A stretch of 45,405 nt of DNA from Pseudomonadota bacterium (GCA_016713725.1 JADJOO010000024.1:1-45405), one strand, 5' to 3'; counted from the first letter of the stretch, positions 1 through 9,438 are shown. The notes: generated by a model from the letters alone, not told the origin. Numbers and translations: made by a program.

Positions 1-520
1 TCGGCGAGGTGCGCGGGGATGCTGGTGCTCGAGAATTCGAGCGCGCCGCCGCAGTGCGCGGTTGCGGAGATGTTCGGCTTTGCTGAATTCGGACGGCACC
101 CACGTCACCCCGCCCCGAGGAAGCGACGATGCGGGTGGTGATGGAAGACTCGCGCGCTGCGATCGGCGGACTCGAACCCATGGCCATCAGTTACGTGAGT
201 GGACACGCGCTGCCACCAGCAGGGCGATCGCCGAACTCGCGCGACGTCGGCACTGTTCGGAGCCGCATGCCGCGCTCAGTTCGCAGAAGAGCGCCTCAGG
301 CACGCTGTTGCGTGCCGGTGCGCGAATCGATGTTCTGCATCAGGATGATGCAATGGCTGGTTCGCCCCGACCGTGAACCTCTGAAAGTAACCGACCCGCG
401 CTGCGGCGAACTGGTTACATCGTGGGCGACGGTCGCCGACTGGAGGTCAGTTCGTCGCGAGCAACAACTTTGCTTTCGGCGGCGTACAGACACGTCGCTC
501 GTCTTCACCGCTGGCGCTGG
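1..520 (+). pseudogene. Beta-ketoacyl-ACP synthase, C-terminal part, frameshifted (aryl polyene cluster)
   Basis: This is the C-terminal part of a FabF-like condensing enzyme, cut by the window start. The pieces lie in different forward frames but line up in family order: LLNSDGTHVT near 83-108, MEDS..AAIGGLEP and a YVSGHA segment (the first catalytic His region) near 140-210, HAALSSQKSASG (the segment before the second His) near 271-305, DPRCGELGYIVGDGRRLEV near 394-446, and the closing SNNFAFGG followed by TSLVF near 462-507. At least five frame changes are needed in 500 bases. In aryl polyene pathways such a ketosynthase extends the polyene with malonyl units. The AMP ligase follows at once, as in these clusters. 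The stop codon cannot be placed with certainty. Confidence 0.72.
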
Positions 521-524
521 GCGA

Positions 525-1816
525 GTGTTCCAGGGTTCGGTTCGAGATCAGGCATTTCTCCGGTCTCCGGGGGGACGGGCGAAGGCGTCGGGCAATTCCT
601 GGCTCCTGCAGTCGCTGGTTGTGACACTCCCCGACCAGCCAGCGGCGCTGGACCTCTGCGAGCGGCACGACAATTTCATAGTCGCCTTCACTGCCTTGCT
701 CATCCGCGGCCAGGTCTGCCTCCTGCAACGCGTCGCGGGTTCCGCGGTAGTCGGTAAGGAGTGGAAGGCTTTACCGGCAGTTACGGGCTGGACGACACCG
801 CGGTCGAGCAGGTGCGACCACCGGCTCGGCCTCACCCAGCCTGCCGATTCCGGAAATTGATCCCAGACCGCGTGGTTGTGATTGGTTACACACGTCCGGC
901 AGCACCGGCCGGCCCGAGCCAAACCCAAGACGTGGGGTGTTTGCAGCCTGCTGCCTTGAACGCATCCGGGCTCGGGCGGCGTCGGCCGACTGCTGGGGGA
1001 AGAGAATTTCTGCCCTGGATCGTAGCGACCGTGCCGCCACAGCATATGCCACGGCATGGAGCTTTCCGTCTGCCGTTGCTCGGCGGCATGGGTATCTACG
1101 GTGGGCGACCGCTGTATCCAGCGGACATCGCGTCGGCATTGCTGCACAGATGTTCCGGGTCCCCATTCTCGTCAGCACGCCGGTGCATATTCGCGCACTA
1201 CTCGAGTCAGGCGTTGCCATTCCGGAGACGAGCGCCGTCGTCTCCGCCACCGCGCCGCTGTCGGCCGAGTTGGCAACGATCGAGCGACGTTTCGGCACGG
1301 TGCTGCTGGAGTTTTCGGATCGACAGAAACATGCATCGTCCGCATCGGCGTACGGCCGTTGAAGACGCATGGCATCCCTATCCCGGGGTGGTGCTGCAAC
1401 CCGCAGACGACGGTACCGAGGTGGCTGCGCCGTGGTTCAGCACGTCAATGATGTTGCAGGATGTCCTGGAGATCCGTTCCGATGGCGCATTCACCGTGCG
1501 AGGCCGCAACGCGGACATGGTCGAGGTGGCCGGCAAGCGAGCTTCGCTCGCAGACCTGACGCGCCGCCTCGCGTCGATTCCCGGTGTTTCGGATGCCGTG
1601 GTATTTCAGCCCGACGATGCCGACGTAGCGACCGTGCGAAGGCTCGCGGCACTGGTCGTCGCGAATGGCATGACGGAAGCGGCCGTGCTTGCGGAGCTTG
1701 CGCAAGCTGTCGATCCTGCCTTCCTGCCGCGCCCGCTGGTGCTCGTCCCCCGCCTGCCGCGCAACGAGGTCGGCAAGTTGCCGCGGGCGCAGCTGCTCGC
1801 GGCTCTCAAGCGCTGA
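525..1816 (+). pseudogene. AMP-dependent acyl ligase of aryl polyene biosynthesis, frameshifted
   Basis: This is an adenylate-forming ligase that would activate the aryl starter acid and load it on the carrier protein. The reconstructed order is: LPDQPAALDLCERHDNFIVAF near 627-690; the ATP-binding loop, reading TSGSTGRPEPNPK, near 886-930; VATVPPQHM near 1019-1046; LLGGMGIYGGRPLYPADIA; VPILVSTPVHIRALLESG near 1160-1210; a FGSTETC-like adenylation motif near 1313-1335; and the hinge and C-terminal domain with FTVRGRNADMVEVAGKRAS near 1492-1546, ending NEVGKLPRAQLLAALKR at the stop at 1814-1816. The last 430 bases are in one intact frame; before that at least four shifts are needed. About 430 residues is normal for this short family. 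The start is a guess. Its end overlaps the tail of the convergent xanB2-like gene. Confidence 0.75.
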
Positions 1817-2555
1817 GTGCTGTGCCGCCGCGCTGCACGACCTCGATTTCCAGCAGCAATTCGGAGCGACAGATGTCTGCTGCAAGGACCAGGAACGGGA
1901 CCCCGGGCCGAGCCGCTCGCGAAGCCTGGTCTCGATGACGGCGGCGTCGACGTCCCTTACAGCAGATAAACCTTGACGAGGCTTGCCGGACCGAGCTCCC
2001 CCCCCGCGGTTTGCCGACGGCGCTCGCTGCCGGGTAACCAATGTCGGGCGCTCTGGCATGTACCGCGGCGAATGCGCGCGCGCGACCGAGACAGAAGTGC
2101 TTGTAGCGTTCTTCGTCGCCTTCGCCCTCGTTGATGTCCGTGATGAAATTCCAGATGCGCCAGACGTGGCGATAAGGCGACTGTGCCTGGAATCGCAGCA
2201 ACCCTCGGTAGGCCGCTTTTCCGCTGCTTCGACCAGCCCACCAAGGCGTCCCTCGTCGAGTTCGATCCAGCCCGCAAGGCAACGTCCGTCATCCACGTGG
2301 CGAATCGGGCCCGCTGTGCCGATCCGGGCCGGGCCCGCGCCGCGCCAGACTTCGCTCAAGCCCGCACCGACCAGCGGCTCGAGGGTCGATGCGCAGGCAC
2401 TGCGGATCGTCCGGGCAGGGTGTTCTGCTGCCGAACACGACCGCCGCGAGGACGTCGTCGCCGAGGGACTCTTCGGTCCTGAGGGTCGAGTAGTCCACGG
2501 AAAGTGGCTTGATCCTGGGCACGGACTCGTTCAACTGGCTCGCTGCAGGTCGCAT
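1806..2555 (-). pseudogene. xanB2: XanB2-like chorismatase (hydroxybenzoate synthase), frameshifted and internally deleted
   Basis: XanB2-type enzymes cleave chorismate to 3- and 4-hydroxybenzoate; 3-hydroxybenzoate is a xanthomonadin starter. Read leftward, the pieces are: a start region with SVPRIKPLSVDYSTLR, then VLAAVVFGSRTP, EVWRGAGPARIGTAGPIRH, SPYRHVWRIWNFITDINEGE followed by GDEERYKHFCLGRARAF, YPAASAVGK, LVKVYLL, RDVDAAVIETRLRERLG and VPFLVLAADICRSELLLEIE. These match the family in order, but the stretch between the PAASAVG motif and VKVYL (normally about 80 to 90 residues with the PRQ, YGPxxPxFxRA and SGTAS motifs) is absent. At least five frame changes occur. ATG at 2555 is used as the start because conserved sequence begins soon after it. 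The gene diverges from the carrier protein and converges on the ligase. Confidence 0.7.
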
Positions 2556-2606
2556 GATAGACTCGACGGAAATCAGGATTTCAGGGCCCACGCGCCCAGC
2601 GTCATC

Positions 2607-2883
2607 ATGGCAGCACCACACAGCCGAACGGCAGGAACTGGCCGAACTGATCGTCTCAGCGCTGAATCTCGACGGCATCGAGCCGCAGCATCGATCCGGA
2701 TTCAGCGCTCTTTGGTTCCGGGCTGGGTCTCGATTCCATCGACGCGCTCGAGCGGGCGCTTGAGATCTCCAAGCGCTACGGCGTGCAACTGAAGGCCGAC
2801 GACGAGGACAACAAGCGGATCGTTGCGTCCCTGCGAGCCCTGTCGGACTACGTGCAGCAGAAGCGCGCGGCTCAGCGCCGTGA
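2607..2883 (+). pseudogene. Acyl carrier protein, frameshifted
   Basis: This is a phosphopantetheine carrier that would hold the growing aryl polyene chain. It reads AERQELAELIVSALNLDGIE, then an acidic helix, the modification motif GLGLDSIDALE with its Ser near 2735, and LEISKRYGVQLKADDEDNKR followed by IVASLRALSDYVQQKR. The length of about 90 residues is normal. ATG at 2607 is the likely start but needs one frame change to reach the body; another is needed around 2700 and near the end. The TGA at 2881-2883 overlaps the ATG of the following ketosynthase, so the two are probably translationally coupled. Aryl polyene clusters usually have two carrier proteins; only one was found here. Confidence 0.72.
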
Positions 2884-4064
2884 TGACTCCGCTTCGAATC
2901 ACGGGACACTCGATCGCGAGCCCCGCTGGCATCGGGTGCCAGAGTTGGCGTCTGCGCTGCGCGAGAGCCGCAGCGGCCTCCGGCCGAACGATTTCGGCGA
3001 ATCGCCACTGCCGACGTGGATTGGCCGCGTGCCGGGCGTCGAGGCCGTCGCTCTGCCCGGGCACTTAGCCGACTGGGACTGCCGCAACAACCGCCTCGCG
3101 TGGCTCGCGCTGACGTCGGACGGCTTTTTTGAAACGGCGGCCGCGGCCCGTGCCCGCTATGGCGTCGACCGTGTCGCACTGGTCATGGGCACTTCGACGT
3201 CCAGCATCGGGGCGACGGAGGAGGCCTACCGACGGTTACTTCCGGATGGGCGGTATCCGAGGATTTACGCCGTCCTATCGTGCACACGCCACACTCGCTG
3301 GGCGATTTCGTGCGAGCAGCACTTGGTCTCGAGGGTGTCGCCGTCACGGTGGCGACTGCGTGTTCCTCCAGCGCGAAGGTCTTCGCCCAGGCGGAGCGGC
3401 TCATCCGTCTGGGGTTGGCTGACGCGGCGATCGTCGGCGGAGTGGACTCACTCTGCGGTAGCGTCCTGTTCGGCTTCAACTCGCTCGAACTCGTGTCCCC
3501 GGAGCCCTGCCGACCTTTCGATCGCGCGCGTCGCGGCATCAGTCTCGGCGAAGCGGGCGGTTTTGCGCTGCTCGAGCGCGACGGCGAGAGTGGCCCGTGG
3601 CTGCTCGGCTACGGTGAGTCGAGCGATGCGCACCACATGTCGTCGCCGCACCCGGAGGTTCGGTGCCCGGCTGGCGATCCAGGGCGCGCTGACACGATCC
3701 GGATTGACGCCGGACGCCATCGACTACATCAACCTGCACGGCACGGCAAGCCAGAAGAACGACGAGGTCGAGGCACGTCTCGTGGCCGAAATTTTTCCCG
3801 CGCGGACGCTGGCGAGCTCGACCAAGGGTTGGACGGGCCACACGCTGGGGGCGGCCGGTATCGTCGAGGCGGTCATTACGTTCCTCGCCCTGGAATCGGG
3901 GCTGGTGCCGGGTACGCTGAACGCGCAGGAGCTCGACCCGGCTTGCGGCCCGCAGATCCGCATTCGCAACGAATCGGCCGATGTCGGGTTCGCGCTCAGT
4001 AACCTCATTCGGGTTCGGCGGCAGCAACTGCTCGCTGCTGTTTGCCAGGGCGCGGCACGCGTGA
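2883..4064 (+). pseudogene. Beta-ketoacyl-ACP synthase (aryl polyene cluster), frameshifted
   Basis: This condensing enzyme has all parts of the family. It starts MTPLRITGHSIASPAGIG at 2883, continues RVALVMGTSTSSIGATEEAY, and carries the nucleophile motif VATACSSSAKVF near 3349-3385. VGGVDSLCGSVLFGFNSLEL follows, then the first catalytic His in INLHGTASQKND near 3730-3765 and the second in GWTGHTLGAAGIVEA near 3830-3870. It ends in a FALSNSFGFGGSNCSLLF-type tail at a TGA at 4062-4064. The Cys-His-His triad is therefore conserved. The frame changes near 2930, 3265, 3660 and 3993; the last is one extra C after the AAC codon of the SN motif. The next gene starts eight bases downstream. Confidence 0.82.
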
Positions 4065-4071
4065 TGGCGCC

Positions 4072-4884
4072 ATGGGCATGCTCACCGCCTATGTGAATGG
4101 CATTTCGTTCTGGGCGCCGCGCCTGCCTGGATGGCACATTGCGGCACCGGTGTTGCGTGGCGAAGTCCGAGGCCCCGCTGCAGCCGGCCGCGCGGCCGGT
4201 GCTGACGCTGCGTGGGCCGACCGAGCGCCGGACACCGTCGCAATTGCGCTCGAAGTGGCGAGCCGCGCCTGCGAGAGCGCCGGCATGGACCCGAAGCAGT
4301 TGCCCAGCGTCTTCGCGTCCACTCATGGCGACCTGGCCATCAGCGACTACATGAGCGAGACGCTGGTCAGGACTCCGACGCTCATATCGCCCACCCGATT
4401 CCATAACTCCGTGCACAACGCCGCCGCGGGTTACTGGACGATCGGCACCGGTTGTTACGAGCCCTACACCGCGCTGACCGCGTACGACGATACGTTTGGC
4501 GAGGGGCTGCTCGAGGCCCTGACGCAGGCGGCGTGCGGCGACCGCGCCACGCTGCTGGCAGCCTACGACATCGAGGCACGGGGTCCGCTGGCGACGATAG
4601 TGTCGAGCCGCGGTCTTGTCGGTGCCGGCGTGATCGTGGCGCCCCATGCGCAGGCCAACTCACTGGCGCGCGTTCGCTGGCGCACACGGCAAGGCACGGC
4701 AAGAACCGTCGCCCTGCAAGCCAATGCCGAACTCGTGGCGGGCAATGCCATGGCGGCATGCCTGCCCTTCTTCGAGGCGCTCGCGCGAGCGGAACGACGC
4801 ACGGTCTGCGTCGGGTTGAGCCCGTCCCTGTTGCTCGAACTGGACATTGATTTTCCAGCTGTCGGACATGCCGATGAAAGCTGA
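4072..4884 (+). CDS. Ketosynthase-like chain-length factor (aryl polyene cluster)
   Basis: This 270-residue protein matches the beta-ketoacyl synthase N-terminal-like family (PF13723 type) that partners the ketosynthase in aryl polyene and DAR/APE pathways. Recognisable parts are MLTAYVNGISFWAPRLPGW at the start, FASTHGDLAISDYMSETL, and SPTRFHNSVHNAAAGYWTIG, which is the family's pseudo-active-site region and lacks the usual Cys nucleophile motif. A Gly-rich end region follows. By analogy it would form a heterodimer with the preceding ketosynthase and set chain length. The frame is intact throughout, unlike its neighbours. ATG at 4072 is chosen because homology begins there and it follows the ketosynthase stop by seven bases; ATG at 4078 is also possible. 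It overlaps the start of the next gene. Confidence 0.86.
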   Translation: MGMLTAYVNGISFWAPRLPGWHIAAPVLRGEVRGPAAAGRAAGADAAWADRAPDTVAIALEVASRACESAGMDPKQLPSVFASTHGDLAISDYMSETLVRTPTLISPTRFHNSVHNAAAGYWTIGTGCYEPYTALTAYDDTFGEGLLEALTQAACGDRATLLAAYDIEARGPLATIVSSRGLVGAGVIVAPHAQANSLARVRWRTRQGTARTVALQANAELVAGNAMAACLPFFEALARAERRTVCVGLSPSLLLELDIDFPAVGHADES

Positions 4885-6473
4885 CGTCGTCATCCTCGGC
4901 GGTGGACTGGCCGGACTCACCCTGTCGCTGCAGTTGCGCCAGCGTTTTCCTGACCTGGACATCCTGGTGCTCGAGCGTCGTCGCCACCCAGTGCCGGAGG
5001 CGGCGCACAAAGTCGGCGAGTCCTCGGTCGAGATCGCGGCTGATTACTTTGAGGCGGTACTCGGCCTCGGGGAACACCTGACGCAGCACCAGTTGAAGAA
5101 GTTCGGCTTCCGTTTCTTCTTCTCGGAGGGTCGCCGCGACATCGACGGTGTGCTGGAACTCGGGGCCAGCACGTATTTCACCACGCCGACCTACCAGATC
5201 GACCGCGGTATCTTCGAGAACTTTCTTGGCCAGCATGCGCGCAGAGCAGGCGTACGGTTCATCGACGGCATCACTGTCCGCGGAATCGAACTTGGCCAGG
5301 ACGAGGCTGAGCACTGCGTGAGCTGCGAGCTCGACGCTGGGCCGGTCGAGGTGCAGGCACGCTGGCTGGTCGATGCGTCCGGCCGCGCGGGCCTGCTCAA
5401 ACGCAAACTCGGCCTGGCGCAGGAGAACGATCATGACGTCAACAGTGCCTGGTTTCGCATCGGCACGAAAATCGACATCAACGAATGGTCCGGCGATCCG
5501 CAGTGGCTTGGCCGCTGCAATCCGCCGAATCGCTGGCTGTCGACAAATCACCTGGTAGGCGAAGGCTACTGGGTCTGGCTGATCCCGCTGGCGTCCGGGT
5601 CGCATTCCGTCGGCATCGTGGCAGATGCGCGCATCCATCCCTTGAATCGAATCAACACGTTCGGGCGCGCGCTCGACTGGCTGCGTCAATTCCAGCCGCG
5701 CCTGGCCGACGACCTCGAGTCGAAGCGCGAGCGGCTGCAGGACTTCGTGTCTCTCAAGCATTTCTCGTACGGCTGCAAGCAGGTGTTCTCGGGCGACCGC
5801 TGGGCGCTGACCGGCGATGCCGGTGTGTTCCTCGACCCGTTCTATTCGCCCGGCAGCGACTTCATCGCCATCGCCAACACCTACATCACTGAACTCGTCG
5901 CCCATGATCGTGCCCGGCAACCGGTCCATGCCTACGCCCGTATCTACGAACAGCTTTCATGTCCTTCTACGACAGCACGATGTCGCTGTACCGGGACCAG
6001 TACCGGATGTTCGGCGACCCTGAGGTGCTGCCGGTGAAGGTGACCTGGGACTACGCGTACTACTGGGGCGTGCTGTGCCAGCTGTTCTTCCAGCGCCGGC
6101 TTACTGACGTGAAGATGCTGTCCCGGGTGGGCGGTGAGCTGAACGGCAGCAAGGCGCTGAATTTCGCGATGCAGGATTTCCTGCGGGCCTGGTCGGCCCG
6201 CAGCGGACGCCGCAATCCTCCTCGGGGCTGCTGGACCAGTCGCAGCTCGACTGGTTCACCGAGCTCAACCGTGGCCTGCGCGACGTACTCGACGATGCGG
6301 CGTTCGAGGCCCGCATCCGCGGGACGACGCAGCAGCTCAAGGATCTGGCGCGGGAGATCGTCACGAAGGCCTGCACCGAACATGAGGACCTCGACGCGAG
6401 CGCCGTGCTCGCGTTGCTCGGCGAGGCGTCGCGCACGTCGGTCGCCGGCATGCTGCTCGAATCCGCCGCCTGA
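4868..6473 (+). pseudogene. FAD-dependent oxidoreductase of the flavin halogenase family, frameshifted
   Basis: This flavoprotein belongs to the tryptophan-halogenase-like superfamily. It has an N-terminal dinucleotide fold (VVILGGGLAGLTL), a KVGESSVE motif with the Lys typical of halogenase-like enzymes, VDASGRAGLLKRKLGL, the GYWVWLIPL segment that corresponds to the WxWxIP halogenase signature, and a second FAD motif WALTGDAGVFLDPFYSPGSD. The C-terminal part (SFYDSTMSLYRDQYRMFGDP onward) continues in another frame from about 5959, and the last 80 residues (DWFTELNRGLRDVL...) in a third from about 6225, ending with TGA at 6471-6473. Xanthomonadins are brominated aryl polyenes and their cluster contains a predicted halogenase, so ring halogenation is a plausible but unproven role. 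The start at 4868 (or 4874) overlaps the previous gene. Confidence 0.8.
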
Positions 6474-6485
6474 CAGCTGGCTGCG

Positions 6486-6680
6486 ATGCCGCACTCGCCG
6501 TTGCTGCTGCAGCTGGTTGTCATCCTCGGCACCGCCCGGCTGCTGAGCCTGTTGCTAAGGCGCCTCGGGCAGCCGCATCAGCCACGACCTCTTCACGATG
6601 TTGATGGTCATGGCGATCCTGACGACGTTCATGACCGGTCCCCTGCTGACCCTGTTCGTGGGCAAGGACGGGATTCAGGA
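6486..6680 (+). pseudogene. Deletion remnant of a Kef-type cation:proton antiporter
   Basis: The first 31 codons read like the N-terminus of a monovalent cation:proton antiporter (PLLLQLVVILGTARLLSLL, then RRLGQPH, where the family continues VVGEM). The next bases, in a different frame from about 6575, read ISHDLFTMLMVMAILTTFMT then GPLL, which resembles the last transmembrane helix of the same family's membrane domain. About 330 intervening residues are missing. The remnant follows the flavoprotein by 12 bases and runs into the end of the opposite dehydratase gene. It cannot make a functional transporter. Whether the deletion is real or an assembly collapse cannot be told from the sequence. 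Confidence 0.62.
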
Positions 6681-7110
6681 GGCGGGGAGGCACGGACACG
6701 GTGACCCGACCCTGAGCCAGCAGCACGCCGGCGTGCAGCACGCGGAACGCATATTGCCACGCCGTGTCGCTTTCGTTCAGGCGCCGGGCTGCGACCATCA
6801 ACTCACCCTCGAGGTCCTGGACGAAGTCGCAGCTGAGCGCGACATCCCGCAGCGACACCAGCAACCCTGGCAGCGCCCGTTCCCCGCGGGCCTCGGCCGC
6901 AAGCCCGCCATGCACGGCCATCGCCTGTGCCCCGTATTCGCACAGGTGTATCGCGCGCAGGCCCGACGCCGTCGCCAACGGATTGTCCGGGTTGCGATGC
7001 GTTGTCGTCGCCAGCGTCACGCTGGAGTCGTCCCAGTGCACGATTCTTTCAAGCAGGCACATGCTCCCCGCGTGGGGGATGAGGGCGGCAACGCGTTCGT
7101 TGGCGACCAT
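6520..7110 (-). CDS. 3-hydroxyacyl-ACP dehydratase-like hotdog protein (aryl polyene cluster)
   Basis: The N-terminal 145 residues match the hotdog-fold dehydratases of aryl polyene clusters: VAALIPHAGSMCLLERIVHW with the PHxxxM active-site region, HLCEYGAQAMAVHGGLAAE with the second catalytic segment, and ending LLAQGRVTVSVP. It would dehydrate the 3-hydroxyacyl intermediates. The open frame runs on to 6520, but the last 50 or so residues are antisense to the antiporter remnant and low in complexity. A one-base shift gives a natural stop at about 6675, which fits the family's usual length of about 150. ATG at 7110 overlaps the TGA of the MMPL gene in an ATGA arrangement, so translation is probably coupled. 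It is the last gene of the leftward set. Confidence 0.8.
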   Translation of the reverse strand: MVANERVAALIPHAGSMCLLERIVHWDDSSVTLATTTHRNPDNPLATASGLRAIHLCEYGAQAMAVHGGLAAEARGERALPGLLVSLRDVALSCDFVQDLEGELMVAARRLNESDTAWQYAFRVLHAGVLLAQGRVTVSVPPRLLNPVLAHEQGQQGTGHERRQDRHDHQHREEVVADAAARGALATGSAAGRCRG

Positions 7111-9434
7111 CAGGTTTCAGTCCGTGCCGAAGGGCGTGTCAGCAGCAACGCCAGTACGAAGTTGCTCACCACGCCTGCGGCCACCGTGAGACCGATGGCG
7201 CGCAGCACGGGCAGGGTAGAGAGCGAAAGCAGCGCGAACACCAGCAGCGTGGATGCCGAGCAGACGACGACGGCGTGTAGTGTGCGTCGCTGCTCGGCCG
7301 GGTCGTCTGCGGCGTGCTCGAAGAACAGTGCGTAGTCGAGCCCCAGGCCCGCTGCCAGCACCAAAGCGATCAGGTGGAACAGGCTGAGCGGCACTCCTGT
7401 CGCATGCAGCAGCGCCACGACGATCAGTGTCGTCAATGCCATCGGCGCCAGTACGCGACGCACGCGCAACGCGTCGCGCAGCGCCGCGAACACCACGATG
7501 ACCAGCAGCATCGCCGCAACAGCCAGGCACCACAGGATGCGTTCGCGCTGGCGCGAGACGAGGTCCTCGGATGCCTGCTTGAGGTCGAGCAAAGTGATGC
7601 CTGGCGCCTGCCCTGCGATCCGCGCAACTGCGGCCGCGTCGTTCACGCCGGTCAGAGTCACGAGCCCCGTCCAGTGATTCTCCCGTTGCAGCAGCAGCGA
7701 GGAAACGCGCGATTCGACGGGTGTTCCCGCAAGGTCCGTAGGTCCAAGCGCCGGCAGCTGCCGGGCTGTCGCCACATCAGCCAGGAAAGGCTCGAAGATT
7801 CCCGGCTTGAACGGGGTCGTGTCCAGCGCTTCGTTCAGCACCGTCCGCAACCTGTCGGGATCGGGCAATGCGGCACGACGCTGCTCCTGTACCGCCCTGG
7901 ATGGCAGATAGCGGGCCGGTTGGTCATACCCTCCCAGCACGCCGCGTGCCACGAGCGTCTGCAGCTTCGGGTCGAGGTTCGTGGCTTTCCGTAGCACGGA
8001 CTCGGCGTCCACGTCTTCGATGACGAGCAGGTACCGGACGTCGGGTGCACCGAGTTCCTGCCGTAACTCAGAATCGCGCGCGAGCAAAGCGGGTGGTATG
8101 GGTGTCAATGCGCCAAGGTCGTTCTCCCACAGCGGTCGCGGTGAGAGCGCCACATAGACGACGCAGGCAATCGCGGTTGCGACCCCCAGCCAGAGTGGCC
8201 GCGGCAGTCCCGCGATCGCGTGCCAGAGCCGGCCCAACCGTGTCGAGTCGGCGGCATCCCGGCTGCTTTCCGGTACGAGCAATGGCAGCAGGAACCGTGT
8301 GGTCAGTCCCGCCACCGCGAGGCCGGTCACCGTGAATACGGAAAGCTGGGCCAGGCCGCGGACCCCTGAAAACAGGAACGCCAGGTAGGCGACGCAGGTG
8401 CTTGCCACGCCGGTGGCAAGCGTCGGCCACAAGGCGCGCGCGTTCGATCGGGCATCGAGCCCGCGGTGCTGGTGACTGACTAGATTGATCGGATAGTCCT
8501 GGGCAACGCCGATCAACGTGAAACCAAAGGCAAGGGTGATGCCGTGCACGGTGCCGAAAATCGTGCCAACCGCGGCCAGCCCGGTAACTCCCGCGCTGAT
8601 GAGCGGCAGCAGCCCGAGCACCAGCACCGGCAAGCTGCGGTAAGCCATCAGCAACAGAATCACCATGCCGACGACACTGATGCTGCCGAGCCATTGCGCC
8701 TCTCCCTGCGTGCGCTCCTGCATAAGCACCGAGAACGCCCCTGGGCCGCTCGACTCGAGTCGAAGGTTGCCGTCGGTACGTGAATCCTCGAACGCACTCT
8801 GCAACACATCGGCGGCTTTGCGCTGGCTCTGGGGGTCGAATCCCGCCGCACGTGTCTCAGCGACGAGCAGGGCCTCTTTCCCCGATGCGTCGAACCAGAC
8901 GTCGTGGAGAAGTTGCGGTTGCCGTGCCGGCAGCCAGGAGTCGGCGAGTTTCAGCAGTTCGAGTGTCGGATCCCGCGGCAGCCAGGGTTCCAGGAGCCCC
9001 GCGCCCGGCGATGAGAGGTCACGTACGCGCTCCTCGAGCTGTGCCCGGAGGAAACCAGCGTCCAGTGCCGAGTGATCCAGCGTCGGCGACAGCAGGTACC
9101 GATAGGCCAGCAGAGAATCCGGGATCGTTAACAGGTTCGACTCGCCGTTCGCGACCAGGCGAAACTCGTCGCTGGCGCGCAGCGTGGCGGCCAGCGCCCG
9201 CGAAGTGTCGGCGGCGGCCTGCGGGTCCGGCCCCGAGATGGCGAGCAACAACATGCGCGAAGCGGGGCCTTCGCCTATCTCGTCCAGGATGAGACGTTCC
9301 TGCGACGTCCGTGGCGAGGGCATGAACAGTCGCAGGTCGGTCCCGATCACGAGATGCCGATTCACTGTCCAACCGAGGATCGCGACCGTCGCAATCCAGG
9401 CGATGAGCAGCAGGCCTCTGCGGGCTCTCGTCAT
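7110..9434 (-). CDS. MMPL/RND-family exporter (aryl polyene cluster)
   Basis: This 774-residue inner-membrane transporter has the twofold MMPL layout: one N-terminal helix (GLLLIAWIATVAILGW), a periplasmic loop, then a helix bundle (WLGSISVVGMVILLLMAYRS, LPVLVLGLLPLISAGVTG, the GVAQDYPINLVSH region), repeated in the second half (ILWCLAVAAMLLVIVVFAAL, then LGLDYALFFEH near the end). Such exporters are standard in aryl polyene clusters and are thought to move the pigment or its lipid conjugate out of the inner membrane. The frame is intact. ATG at 9434 is used: residues before it in the open frame are not membrane-like and would overlap the LolA-like gene. The upstream stop is five bases away, and the gene overlaps the next by four bases. 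Confidence 0.88.
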   Translation of the reverse strand: MTRARRGLLLIAWIATVAILGWTVNRHLVIGTDLRLFMPSPRTSQERLILDEIGEGPASRMLLLAISGPDPQAAADTSRALAATLRASDEFRLVANGESNLLTIPDSLLAYRYLLSPTLDHSALDAGFLRAQLEERVRDLSSPGAGLLEPWLPRDPTLELLKLADSWLPARQPQLLHDVWFDASGKEALLVAETRAAGFDPQSQRKAADVLQSAFEDSRTDGNLRLESSGPGAFSVLMQERTQGEAQWLGSISVVGMVILLLMAYRSLPVLVLGLLPLISAGVTGLAAVGTIFGTVHGITLAFGFTLIGVAQDYPINLVSHQHRGLDARSNARALWPTLATGVASTCVAYLAFLFSGVRGLAQLSVFTVTGLAVAGLTTRFLLPLLVPESSRDAADSTRLGRLWHAIAGLPRPLWLGVATAIACVVYVALSPRPLWENDLGALTPIPPALLARDSELRQELGAPDVRYLLVIEDVDAESVLRKATNLDPKLQTLVARGVLGGYDQPARYLPSRAVQEQRRAALPDPDRLRTVLNEALDTTPFKPGIFEPFLADVATARQLPALGPTDLAGTPVESRVSSLLLQRENHWTGLVTLTGVNDAAAVARIAGQAPGITLLDLKQASEDLVSRQRERILWCLAVAAMLLVIVVFAALRDALRVRRVLAPMALTTLIVVALLHATGVPLSLFHLIALVLAAGLGLDYALFFEHAADDPAEQRRTLHAVVVCSASTLLVFALLSLSTLPVLRAIGLTVAAGVVSNFVLALLLTRPSARTET

Positions 9435-9438
9435 CGGC

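Noticed and set aside
4382..5929. A 515-codon open frame on the reverse strand
   Set aside because: It lies opposite the chain-length factor and the flavoprotein, whose motifs are unmistakable.
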